DNA from: Hyalangium ruber
GTDB lineage: Bacteria > Myxococcota > Myxococcia > Myxococcales > Myxococcaceae
DNA length: 64,000 nucleotides
Assembly: GCF_034259325.1 (NCBI RefSeq)
Contig: NZ_JAXIVS010000002.1
Coordinates: 620,001-684,000, forward strand
Direction of reading: 5' to 3'
Under the pieces are notes generated by a model, which made no database searches, was not told the origin of the DNA, and saw only the letters and a list, made by a program, of their open reading frames with translations. The stretch's first letter is position 1; each line of letters starts with the position of its first letter. The position numbers were made by a program, and so were the translations under genes. This document shows, one piece after another, positions 36,300 to 44,159 of this stretch.

Positions 36300-37382
36300 T
36301 CAGCGGGCCCCTCCGTCCTTCGGCTGCCGGGCCTGGGCCCACGCCGCGCATGGCGCGCGCGCCGGCTCCAGCTCCTTCTCCGTGCGCTTCTCGATGAGGG
36401 GACACGTCTCCGCCTCGGTCCACAGGTTCACCTCATCGTGGCGCGCGTCGTAGCGCAGGGTGCGCACCTCCTTGCCATCGAGCACGAGCACCTCGGGGGT
36501 GCTGTCCGCATCGAGGTCCAGCTCCGCCATGGCGACGCGCTGCCCCTGCCGCTCCAGGGGGAGGGCGTGCCGACGCACGGCCTGGCGGCTGAGCTCCGAG
36601 CCTCCCGTGAGCTTGAACACCTCGAGCCACGCCTTCGCGCTCACATTGGACGTTCCGGGAGAGGTCGGCGAGTCGTCCTCGCCCGCGAGCACCCACACCT
36701 CGGGGCTGAACTTGCGCACCGGCCGGTAGTTGTCATGCCGGCTGCCGATGAGGTTCACCCGCGCGAGCGAGCCCATGTCCGAGCGCAGCACCCAGACCGA
36801 GTCCGCATCGCTCATGCGGCACAGCTGCGTCACCGCATCCTTCGGCCCCTCGAGCGGCAGGGACACGCAGGAGAAGGTCACCTGCTGGCGCTCGCACGTC
36901 TCCTCCGGCGCCTCGGCCTCGGACGCCTCTGGCGGGTTCGTCACCCCGGTGCGCAGCTCCCAGGTGTTCAGCGCGGTGGCCACCTGCTTCAGGTCCTCCT
37001 TCTCCGTCCCCTCGATGAAGAGGCGCTCGGCGGCGACGCCGCCCTTCTGCTCCTGCGCCTGCTGGAGCGCGGCCTGGAGCGGAGGGGGCACCTTGGCCTC
37101 TTTCATGCGCTCTCGCATGGCCGCCGGGTCCCCGCGCCAGCTCTCCGCGAGGCTGTCCCGCAGCGCCTCCAGCTTGCGCTCCTCGGCCGCCCGGGCGTCC
37201 TCCTCCACCTGGATCTGCTTGCGCATCCAGCCCACCTCCTCGGTGAGCACCTGGGTCCTCGCCTCCAACTCGCGCTGGTCTCGCTGCGCCACCTCCAGCC
37301 GTTGACTCACCGCCTCCAGGTTGTCGCCCTGGCATCCCGCCAGCGCCAGCCCCACCACCATGGCCACTCCCAGCCGCTTCAT
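36300..37382 (-). CDS. Coiled-coil lipoprotein, second gene of a lipoprotein pair
   Basis: The 360-residue protein has a lipoprotein signal peptide ending LAGC (Cys17). A long coiled coil follows (about residues 22-85, EAVSQRLEVAQRDQRELEA ... RAAEERKLEALRDSLAES), then a globular C-terminal half with two close cysteines (CERQQVTFSCVSLPL) and a beta-rich region with LDLDADSTPEVLVLDGKEVRTL, which looks like an FG-GAP/VCBS-type repeat. I recognise no named family. Its ATG overlaps the TGA of the upstream lipoprotein gene by four bases, so the two are made together and probably act together at the outer membrane or in the periplasm. Confidence 0.8.
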   Translation of the reverse strand: MKRLGVAMVVGLALAGCQGDNLEAVSQRLEVAQRDQRELEARTQVLTEEVGWMRKQIQVEEDARAAEERKLEALRDSLAESWRGDPAAMRERMKEAKVPPPLQAALQQAQEQKGGVAAERLFIEGTEKEDLKQVATALNTWELRTGVTNPPEASEAEAPEETCERQQVTFSCVSLPLEGPKDAVTQLCRMSDADSVWVLRSDMGSLARVNLIGSRHDNYRPVRKFSPEVWVLAGEDDSPTSPGTSNVSAKAWLEVFKLTGGSELSRQAVRRHALPLERQGQRVAMAELDLDADSTPEVLVLDGKEVRTLRYDARHDEVNLWTEAETCPLIEKRTEKELEPARAPCAAWAQARQPKDGGAR

Positions 37383-39046
37383 GGCGCCACCTCCCCCGCA
37401 TCGGACGTCCCCGCATCAGAATCGGAGGTCCCCGCATCGGACGTCCCCGCATCGGCGGGCTCCTCAGGGGACGTGGGCGTGCCCGCATCCACCTCCGCCG
37501 CGACGGGCGCCGGCTCGGCACAGCTCTTCAGGAAGGCCTCCGGGAAGCGCTTCGGGTCGGCGTTCATCGCCGCGCAGACCGCCTGGGGCTCGAGCGCCAC
37601 CACCGGCGCCTGCCCAGGCTGATTCTTGAAGGCATACGCCCGCACCTTGCCCCCCTGGAGTCCAATGAGGGTGGGGCCCTCCATGCCCGGAAGCGGCGCC
37701 AGCGAGGGCTTGCCTCCCTCGCTCAGCACCTCGCTCAGAGCAGCCACCTCCTCGAGCTCGCCCAGGGCGTCCTTGTTCGGCAGCGCCTCCTTGAGCCAGA
37801 GCGACACGAGCGCCGGGTGCTTCAGCACGAGCGTGTGGAGCTCCCTCTCCAGCACCTTCTCGCTCCCATCCAGCACGCTCAGCTCTCGCGACACCACGAA
37901 GATGCCCGGCGCAGGGGTCGCTTGCAGCTTCACGGCCACCTCGGTGGACACGGCCACCGGCGCTCCTCCCTCGTCGGACGCTCCCGCCTCGGAGCCCTTC
38001 TCCGGCTCGCATACGGAGAGGCACTGCTGGTACTGGAACTCGCGCTCGGCCTCCTGCACGCGTGCCTGAGCCTCCTCCGCCTCGGCCTGCGCGGCGGCAG
38101 CGGCCTCTCGCGCCTGGCGTACCTCGTACGGCTCCTCGTCCTCCGCGTCCTCCTCGTCCCCGGGCTCCGAGTACTCGCTCGTCGTGTCATACGCGGGCTC
38201 GGGCTGGCTGCAGGCGCACGGGTCGTCGTAGCGGTCGAAGCTCACCTCGCAGTCGTGGATGCACTGGTTGCGGCTCGTCTCCGCCTTGCACGCCACCAGC
38301 GGCTCCACATTGGCGGGGTTGTAGAGGGTGGGATCCGGAGCGGGGAAGTCACTCACGTGGAGGCGCCCCTGGTGGGCGAAGGCTACGCGCACCACCCGCA
38401 GCCAGGTGCTCAAGTCACGCTCGGCATAGTCCGAGCTCACGTCGCCAGCGGGCGCCGAGTGCCGGAGCCGGAAGGTGCAGAAGGCCGCGGGCGGCAGGCC
38501 CTCGCCCGTCCGCGCCAGCGCCTCGCACTCCCACTCGGGAGAGGGAATGCGATTCGTCTCCACGCCCACGCAGGCATCCTCGAAGGGAGCCACCTCGCAC
38601 GGAGGGCACGCGTCCCCCATCTCGTCCGTCTCCTTGCTGGCAACGCAGGGGCGCAGGTCATCCAGAGTCGTGGACACCAATTCCTTGAGCGCCTCTCCGT
38701 CCTTCTGACGCGTGGCTTCCTCGAGCTGGAAGCCTTCCCGCGCGGCGGTCATCTCCGCGTCGAGCACCAGGCCACTCCCCTTCTCGGCGGCAAGGTAGGC
38801 GGCTCCAGCGAGGGTCTGGTGGTGCAGCCCCCGCACCTCCTCCTTGCGTCCCCTGGCCTCGGCGAGCTTCTTGGCGAGCAGCGTCTTCTCGCGCTCCAGC
38901 CCTTCGTGAAAGGCGCGCGCGTCGGACAGCTTCTTCTCGGCGGCGGCGGCCTCCTGTTCCTTCTTCTCGCGTTCCTGCCGCGCGCCACCGCACGCGGTGA
39001 GCGCGAGCAGCGCCACCACGGCTCCCGTGACTCCCAGGCGACCCAT
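37379..39046 (-). CDS. Large Cys-rich coiled-coil lipoprotein, first gene of a lipoprotein pair
   Basis: The ATG at 39046 yields 555 residues with a lipoprotein signal ending LTAC (Cys18). A coiled coil follows (QEREKKEQEAAAAEKKLSDA ... KLAEARGRKEEV). The central region holds many cysteines (ACPPCEVAPFEDACVG, NQCIHDCEVSFDRYDDPCACSQ, QCLSVCEPEKG), then a very acidic stretch and a second alanine-rich coil. The tail is a low-complexity Asp/Ala/Gly/Thr/Ser repeat (DAGTSD units, 37382-37460 in DNA). Similar domain style and the four-base ATGA overlap link it with the next lipoprotein. No family is recognised. It is divergent from the graspetide-like precursor gene, with 165 bases between the starts. 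Confidence 0.8.
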   Translation of the reverse strand: MGRLGVTGAVVALLALTACGGARQEREKKEQEAAAAEKKLSDARAFHEGLEREKTLLAKKLAEARGRKEEVRGLHHQTLAGAAYLAAEKGSGLVLDAEMTAAREGFQLEEATRQKDGEALKELVSTTLDDLRPCVASKETDEMGDACPPCEVAPFEDACVGVETNRIPSPEWECEALARTGEGLPPAAFCTFRLRHSAPAGDVSSDYAERDLSTWLRVVRVAFAHQGRLHVSDFPAPDPTLYNPANVEPLVACKAETSRNQCIHDCEVSFDRYDDPCACSQPEPAYDTTSEYSEPGDEEDAEDEEPYEVRQAREAAAAAQAEAEEAQARVQEAEREFQYQQCLSVCEPEKGSEAGASDEGGAPVAVSTEVAVKLQATPAPGIFVVSRELSVLDGSEKVLERELHTLVLKHPALVSLWLKEALPNKDALGELEEVAALSEVLSEGGKPSLAPLPGMEGPTLIGLQGGKVRAYAFKNQPGQAPVVALEPQAVCAAMNADPKRFPEAFLKSCAEPAPVAAEVDAGTPTSPEEPADAGTSDAGTSDSDAGTSDAGEVAP

Positions 39047-39211
39047 GTTTTGGATGTCTCCCTCCCGCCTCCAGCATGACGCATCAGCGGGCTGCCTGTC
39101 AGGGTGGACTTCCACGGCGACCGGTCCTGTCACACGCCATGGTGGTGGACTCAGCCCTTCTCGAATGCACCAGCGCTGCCTTCCGGCGCGCCCCCATCCG
39201 AGGAGATCCCC

Positions 39212-39412
39212 ATGAAGAAGCACACCCCCCGCAAGTCCTTCATCCAGTACGAGCTGCCCGAGAAGACCCTGAAGCAGGTTCAGGGTGGCCAGGGAATGAC
39301 GACAATGGCCCTGGGAGAAGAGGGCGGCGGTCCCATCACGACGAAGGCCATCGGCGAGGAGAGCGGCGGCCCCATCACGACGCTGGCGGTGGGCGAAGAG
39401 ACCGGCTGCTGA
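39212..39412 (+). CDS. Putative graspetide (plesiocin-type omega-ester peptide) precursor, three core repeats
   Basis: This 66-codon gene has a strong ribosome site (GAGGAGA, about five bases before the ATG). The N-terminal leader is charged and ends ELPEKTLKQVQGGQG, i.e. an L....L..V.GG pattern typical of double-glycine leaders. The core, from Thr30, consists of three near-identical units: TTMALGEE, TTKAIGEE and TTLAVGEE, joined by GGGPI and SGGPI linkers, with Cys66 last. TTxxxxEE is the core motif of group 2 graspetides such as plesiocin, also from a myxobacterium, where an ATP-grasp ligase forms two Thr-Glu side-chain esters per repeat and makes hairpin bicycles. Three units would give six esters. 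No RimK/PsnB-like ligase gene is in the window, so maturation would rely on an enzyme elsewhere. The motif match and repeats are seen; product and modification are inferred. Confidence 0.75.
   Translation: MKKHTPRKSFIQYELPEKTLKQVQGGQGMTTMALGEEGGGPITTKAIGEESGGPITTLAVGEETGC
39299..39409 (+). repeat. Three in-frame core repeats of the precursor peptide
   Basis: Units at 39299-39337 and 39338-39376 are each 13 codons, and the last at 39377-39409 is 11 codons. Each begins with two Thr codons and has two Glu codons at positions 7 and 8. Codon choice varies between units (for example GAAGAG, GAGGAG, GAAGAG), so the repeats are kept at the protein level rather than being a recent DNA duplication. 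Confidence 0.8.
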
Positions 39413-39416
39413 GCCC

Positions 39417-41330
39417 TCAGCGCGCGCCGTCGATGAAGGGGCGAGACTGGACGATCCAAACCTTCTCGCCCTCCAGCACCCACTCGATGTCCAACGGCCC
39501 GCTGTCGGGGAAGACCTTGCGCAGCTTCGCCGCCGCCAGCGACAAATCCCGGGCGCGCGCCTCCGCCAACACGGGGGCCGCGCTCCCGGTGGGCACCTCC
39601 TTGATGCCGCCCTGCGCGTCGAACACCAGCATCGTGGCGTCGTCCGAGCGCGACAGCACCCGGGCGCCCGGGTAGCGGATGTCGTAGAGCACCTGCTCGG
39701 GGACGGTGACGCCGCTCACCACGCTCAGCCCCAACCCGCGCTTGGCGTTGATGGTGAAGGTGTGTTTGTCGCGCGGGTCATAGAGGTTCTTCGTCACCAG
39801 CACGCCCGCGGCGGTGGCGTTGATTCCCACCTGCACCAGCACCGCCGAGAACACCGAGCGCGGCTCGATGCCGAAGCGCTTGCGCTCCTCCACGGCGTGG
39901 AAGTTCCACAGCGAGGCCCAGACCTGCCGGATGGCCGCGCTCAGCGCCTCGCGTCCCACCACGTTGGGCACCGTGTCGTACAGGCCCGCGCCGTTGAAGC
40001 CCTTCAGGTCCTCGGCGTTGGTGGACGAGCGCACGAAGACGCCCTTGCCTCCCAGTTGCTCGCGCACCTGGGTCTCCACCTGGTTCAGGAACGCCTCATC
40101 CAGAGGCGCCCCGGCGATGCGCGCGCGGAACTTCTCCAGCCGCTCCTTGCGAAACGCTGCCTCCTGCTGAAAGCGAGGCTCGGCCAGCATCGCCTCCAGC
40201 TCCGTGTGCAGGCCGTGGCGCTGGAGGTGCTCGACGTAGAAGGCGAACGGGATGCCGAACCCGTCCGGGACATGAACTCCCGGGAGCTTGGCGTGAATGA
40301 TTTCTCCCAGGTTGGCCGCCTTGGTGCCGTAGAGGCGGGTGTCCCGGGCGCGCATGCGCTTGAGCGGACGGAGCTCGTGGGCCGTCAGGTCCGCGGCCGG
40401 CACCAGGACGGTGCGAGCCGCCTCGCGGGCCTGCTTCCAGGTGGCCAGCTCCTTCTCGGTGGCCGGGCGCAGCACGTGGGTGTTGCCCCGCACATCCAAC
40501 CGGACCACCTGACCGTCCAGCGCGGCGTAGCGCGTGGCGGCGTCCTTGAGCGTGGCGTTGGGGATGCCCCAGGCCCGGGCGCGCAGGTTCACGTGGGACA
40601 GCGGCGTGGAGAACTGGGTGGAGAGCACGCCCGCCACGGGCGGCAGGTCCGGATAGGACTCCTGGAGGATGACGATGTCCTCGGAGTCGAACAGCAGCGA
40701 CTCGTACGGGGTCCCCGGAGGGACGACGCGCAGGCGGCCCGTGGCCGCACCCGTGTTGAAGGGCCGGTAGTCGGCCTGCTTGTAGAGCGTGTCGCTGGTG
40801 ACGGTGGGAATGTCCTTCAGCTCGGCGAGCAGCTCCTCCTGCCGGGTGGACTCGGGCCGGAAGGCGATGTCCTGGACGAAGAACGTCTTGAGCAGTGTGT
40901 CCCGCGCGCGGCGCACGTCGGCGGGGCGGATCCGGTCGCTCTCCCAGAAGCTGAACGTCCAGCGCTTCGCGGCGCGGTGGTGGGTGACGTAACCGAGGAT
41001 GTAGTGCGGCTTGTCCTCCCGGTAGTTGCGGAAGTACTCGGTCCGCTCCTCGTCCGTCATCGGCCGCCGGAAGAGGACCTGGATGACGAAGTCCTGGTGC
41101 AGCCGGTAGAGGTTGACGTCGAAGTAGTAGATGCCCCCCGACTTCAGATCGATGAGGAACTTGCCGACGTCGTCGGTCTCGACTGGCAGGGCGTAGGCGG
41201 AGAAGGTGGCCGCGTCCCGAATCTCCGAGACATAGGGAGCATGGCGGCGAGGAGCGGCCTCTGCCTGGAACAGCGCGACGAAGAGAACCAGCAGCCACGC
41301 GGAGGACAACGCCCGTGCGAAGTGTTGCAT
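39417..41330 (-). CDS. Secreted PEP/pyruvate-binding (PPDK-N, ATP-grasp) protein with upstream swivel domain
   Basis: The 637-residue protein has a signal peptide (cleavage near AEA, residue 26). After an unknown N-terminal domain (30-230) comes a phosphohistidine-swivel-like segment, FSTPLSHVNLRARAWGIPNAT, with His246, and then a C-terminal PEP/pyruvate-binding ATP-grasp domain (about 345-637: LYGTKAANLGEI, VPDGFGIPFAFY, FVRSSTNAEDLKGFNGAGLYDT, and the closing LDIEWVLEGEKVWIVQSRPF). In PEP synthase and PPDK the order is ATP-grasp then swivel; here the swivel comes first, as in glucan water dikinases. An ATP-using fold with a signal peptide is odd, since the periplasm lacks ATP. The gene is convergent with the peptide precursor, with four bases between stops. 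It is not of the RimK type expected for graspetide ligases. Confidence 0.8.
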   Translation of the reverse strand: MQHFARALSSAWLLVLFVALFQAEAAPRRHAPYVSEIRDAATFSAYALPVETDDVGKFLIDLKSGGIYYFDVNLYRLHQDFVIQVLFRRPMTDEERTEYFRNYREDKPHYILGYVTHHRAAKRWTFSFWESDRIRPADVRRARDTLLKTFFVQDIAFRPESTRQEELLAELKDIPTVTSDTLYKQADYRPFNTGAATGRLRVVPPGTPYESLLFDSEDIVILQESYPDLPPVAGVLSTQFSTPLSHVNLRARAWGIPNATLKDAATRYAALDGQVVRLDVRGNTHVLRPATEKELATWKQAREAARTVLVPAADLTAHELRPLKRMRARDTRLYGTKAANLGEIIHAKLPGVHVPDGFGIPFAFYVEHLQRHGLHTELEAMLAEPRFQQEAAFRKERLEKFRARIAGAPLDEAFLNQVETQVREQLGGKGVFVRSSTNAEDLKGFNGAGLYDTVPNVVGREALSAAIRQVWASLWNFHAVEERKRFGIEPRSVFSAVLVQVGINATAAGVLVTKNLYDPRDKHTFTINAKRGLGLSVVSGVTVPEQVLYDIRYPGARVLSRSDDATMLVFDAQGGIKEVPTGSAAPVLAEARARDLSLAAAKLRKVFPDSGPLDIEWVLEGEKVWIVQSRPFIDGAR

Positions 41331-41392
41331 GGCCCGACAGTCTAGCGTCCCACGCCCACGCCGGAATCCACCTTTGAGGTAGGCAGGCGGCC

Positions 41393-41833
41393 ATGAAGCT
41401 CTACACCATCGGCTTCACCCAGAAGAGCGCCCAGGAGTTCTTCGAGGCGCTGAAGCAGGCCGGGGTCCGGAAGCTGCTCGACATCCGGCTCAACAACACC
41501 TCCCAGCTCTCGGGGTTCGCGAAGCGGGATGACCTGGGCTACTTCGCCCAGTCCCTCTGCGGCGCCAGCTACCACCACCTGCCGGACCTCGCCCCCACGC
41601 AGGAGCTGCTCGACTCCATGAAGAAGCACAAGGGCTCGTGGGAAGACTACGAGCCGCGCTTCCAGGCGCTGATGCGGGAGCGGCGCGCCATCGAGCGCCT
41701 GAAGCGCCCGTTCTTCGAGGAGGAGCCCTGCTGCCTGCTGTGCAGCGAGGCGAGCCCCAAGCACTGCCACCGGCGCCTCGTCGCCGAGGCGCTTCAGCGG
41801 AAGTGGAAGGACCTGGAGCTCATCCACCTCTGA
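41393..41833 (+). CDS. DUF488 family protein
   Basis: The 146-residue protein matches DUF488 from end to end: LYTIGFTQKSAQEFFEAL, LLDIRLNNTSQLSGFAKRDDL, and the C-terminal CCLLCSEASPKHCHRRLVAEAL with its cysteine/histidine cluster. The family is widespread and uncharacterised; conserved Cys and His suggest metal binding or a catalytic role. It is a soluble single-domain protein starting about 60 bases from the divergent PEP/pyruvate-binding gene and ending 17 bases before the convergent dehydrogenase gene. Nothing around it reveals a pathway. Confidence 0.88.
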   Translation: MKLYTIGFTQKSAQEFFEALKQAGVRKLLDIRLNNTSQLSGFAKRDDLGYFAQSLCGASYHHLPDLAPTQELLDSMKKHKGSWEDYEPRFQALMRERRAIERLKRPFFEEEPCCLLCSEASPKHCHRRLVAEALQRKWKDLELIHL

Positions 41834-41850
41834 AGGTCCGGCGCGGGGCC

Positions 41851-42885
41851 TCAGCCGACGGGCGACATCACGGTCTTGCCAATCGCCTTGCCGCTCTCAC
41901 TGAGCCGGTGGGCCTCGACCAGCCCGGGCAGGGTCCAGGGCGTCTGCGTCATCAGGGTGCTGCGCAGCGTCTTGGCGTCCAGCAGCGCCGAGAGGTGGTC
42001 CAGGATGGAGCCCTGCATCTCGGGCTGCGCGTTGAACAACCCGCGGGTGAACATCAGCTCGAAGGACACCGAGATGCGCCGGTCGAAGAGCGCCGCCAGG
42101 TTCACCGGCCGGACGACGGGCAGGATGCAGCACATCCTCCCCAGAGGCGCCAGCAGGGAGACGACGGCGTCGAAGTTGGTGTTCGGGTCGGTGGTGTTCA
42201 GCACGTAGTCCACCGCGTCGATGCGGTTCTCGGCCAGCTGCGCCTTCATGTCCTTGTAGTGGTCGATGACGACCGAGGCGCCCATCTTCCGGCAGTGGTC
42301 GGCGCTCTGCTGGCGCGAGGCCGTGGCCACCACGCTCAGGCCACACACGCGTGAGAGGATCTGGATGCCGATGGAGCCCACCCCTCCGGCCCCTCCGACG
42401 ACCAGGGCCGTCTTCGGCTTGCCGGGACGCGGCTCGAGCGGGATGCCGCAGCCTTCGATCATCCCCTCCCAGACGGTGAGCGCGGTGAGGGGAATGGCCG
42501 CCGCCTCGGCGAAGGACAGCGAGACGGGCTTGCGGCCGACGATGCGCGAGTCCACCACCGTGTACTCGGACTGACACCCACGGCGCGCCAGGTTCCCCGC
42601 GAAGAACACCTCGTCTCCCACGCGGAAGCGCCCATCCGCCAGGGGCCCCACCGCCTCGACGATGCCGGCCCCGTCCCAGCCGGTGAGGGAGATCTCCTGC
42701 TTCTGGAGCTGGCCGAAGCCGTTGGTGTTCTGCCGCGCCAGCGAGTCCACGGGGTTGATGCCCACCGCCTTGACGCGGATCAGCAGATCCGTCCCCTGCG
42801 GCTCGGGGATGGGCAGGTTGAACTCCTCGAGCACCTCGGTGCCCCCAAACCGCTTCTGCCCCAGCGCCTTCATCGTCTCCTGCAT
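41851..42885 (-). CDS. Zinc-binding-dehydrogenase family quinone reductase (MDR superfamily)
   Basis: The 344-residue protein is a medium-chain dehydrogenase/reductase of the zinc-free quinone-reductase type. It has the GroES-like N-terminal part (LLIRVKAVGINPVDSLAR, GWDGAGIVEAVG), the helix segment AAAIPLTALTVWEGM, and an NADPH Rossmann loop VVGGAGGVGSIGIQIL. The structural and catalytic zinc cysteines are missing. It resembles the family annotated as zinc-binding alcohol dehydrogenase family 1 (TIGR02817), which reduces quinones or enones with NADPH. The start is the ATG at 42885. Its neighbours on both sides are unrelated, so it is probably a single-gene unit. Confidence 0.88.
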   Translation of the reverse strand: MQETMKALGQKRFGGTEVLEEFNLPIPEPQGTDLLIRVKAVGINPVDSLARQNTNGFGQLQKQEISLTGWDGAGIVEAVGPLADGRFRVGDEVFFAGNLARRGCQSEYTVVDSRIVGRKPVSLSFAEAAAIPLTALTVWEGMIEGCGIPLEPRPGKPKTALVVGGAGGVGSIGIQILSRVCGLSVVATASRQQSADHCRKMGASVVIDHYKDMKAQLAENRIDAVDYVLNTTDPNTNFDAVVSLLAPLGRMCCILPVVRPVNLAALFDRRISVSFELMFTRGLFNAQPEMQGSILDHLSALLDAKTLRSTLMTQTPWTLPGLVEAHRLSESGKAIGKTVMSPVG

Positions 42886-42977
42886 GTCTCCGCTCCCCGG
42901 ATGGCGTTACCAGGAAGAGAGCCTGCTACGAACCCGGGCCCGCTGCACCTCCCCCGAGCACCCGAACCGCTTTGGGC

Positions 42978-44090
42978 TCAGAGGTTCAGGCGGAAGACGT
43001 CCGCATACACGCCCCTGGCGCCATGCCGGCGGTGAGGGGCTGGGTCGTCGTAGACCACGAGCACGCTGTCGGACTCATCGAAGTAGCTGAAGTTGGCCAT
43101 CCCCTCCGCGTGGTCGAGCTGACCCACGGGGGGGATGTCGAACAACGGCTCGAGCACTCCCTTCCCCTGGTCCAGGAGGTTGTCGCCTTCGAGCTCGAGG
43201 AAGTTCCTCAACCGGAAGAGGCGGATGGGGGCCTCCACCTGCATCGTCGGCCCGGCGAGCACCAGCAGGTCCTCCCCGCGCACACACAGCTCGCGGATGC
43301 CCAGCCCGTCCAGGTTGAGGAAGTGCTTGGCATAGCGGCGCCCCTTCTTCCCCGGCCGGGGTTCGAGGACGCCCTGCCCCGCCCCCATCAGCCGCATGTC
43401 CAGCAGCGCCGCGTAGCCGCGCAGCACCGGCCCGCGCAGCCCCAGGAATACCCGGTCCGTGTCGGTGACGACGAGCCCCTCGATGTCCAGGCCGTTGTCC
43501 TTGCTCGGAATGGGGAGCAGCGGTCCCCCCTCCGCATCAGCGCGCGCGAGGAAGGGAGCGAAGTGCGGATCCCTCCGCAGCAACTCCACCAGGAGGTTCT
43601 CGGACGGCGTCTCCACGGGCTTCACCAGCGCCGCCGAGCGTGTGCGCTTCTTGGTGCCCGGCTTCTTCAGCTCCGCGACGAGCTCACCCTTCACCAGCGG
43701 GATGCGGGCGAGCAGGAAGCGCTGGGGCTCGTGCGCCACGGTGGCCAGGCGCGCCAGGTCCTTCCCCATCCGCTTGCCCTTGGGCCGCTTGCGCTTGGCG
43801 CTGTGGCTGCCCATGACCCAGAGGTAGTCGGCGTGCATGTCCAGCGCCTCGATGTCGATCTCGGCGCCCTTCTCCACCTCGCCAAAGAAGTCCGCCACCT
43901 CGAAGCGGGTGTGCTGGGCGTAGGCGCGGGGGCCGGTAGGGGTGAGCCGCTCGACCATGCCCCGCTCGTCCGAGGCCACCCAGAGGTTGCCGTCCGGAGA
44001 GAACACCGCGGCCGAGAGGTCTTCGATGACTTCCTCCGCGCCCTCCTCGAACCGCAGCAACAACCGTCCCAGGAGCTGCCCCGATTCCAT
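42978..44090 (-). CDS. DUF3616 beta-propeller-like protein
   Basis: The start is the ATG at 44090, which has a strong GGAGGAGGG ribosome site. The 370-residue product shows repeated strands typical of the DUF3616 family: EDLSAAVFSPDGNLWVASDERG, IDIEALDMHADYLWVMGSHSAKRKR, GLDIEGLVVTDTDRVFLGLRGP, FLNLDGLGIRELCVRGEDLLVLAG, and AEGMANFSYFDESDSVLVVYDDPA. The pattern of about seven blades with Gly-Leu and Glu-Gly strands suggests a beta propeller. No signal peptide is visible. The function is unknown. It is divergent from the deacylase gene at 44160, with 69 bases between the starts. Confidence 0.82.
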   Translation of the reverse strand: MESGQLLGRLLLRFEEGAEEVIEDLSAAVFSPDGNLWVASDERGMVERLTPTGPRAYAQHTRFEVADFFGEVEKGAEIDIEALDMHADYLWVMGSHSAKRKRPKGKRMGKDLARLATVAHEPQRFLLARIPLVKGELVAELKKPGTKKRTRSAALVKPVETPSENLLVELLRRDPHFAPFLARADAEGGPLLPIPSKDNGLDIEGLVVTDTDRVFLGLRGPVLRGYAALLDMRLMGAGQGVLEPRPGKKGRRYAKHFLNLDGLGIRELCVRGEDLLVLAGPTMQVEAPIRLFRLRNFLELEGDNLLDQGKGVLEPLFDIPPVGQLDHAEGMANFSYFDESDSVLVVYDDPAPHRRHGARGVYADVFRLNL

Positions 44091-44159
44091 GCCCTCCTCC
44101 TCGGGGCAACATGGGGCGTCCGCGCGCAGGGCGCCAGCGGTCCGGCTAGGCTTTGTCTC

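Noticed and set aside
39417-41330. The PEP/pyruvate-binding ATP-grasp protein as the graspetide ligase
   Set aside because: Its ATP-grasp part is of the PPDK type, not RimK-like, and it carries an export signal, whereas graspetide ligases act in the cytoplasm.
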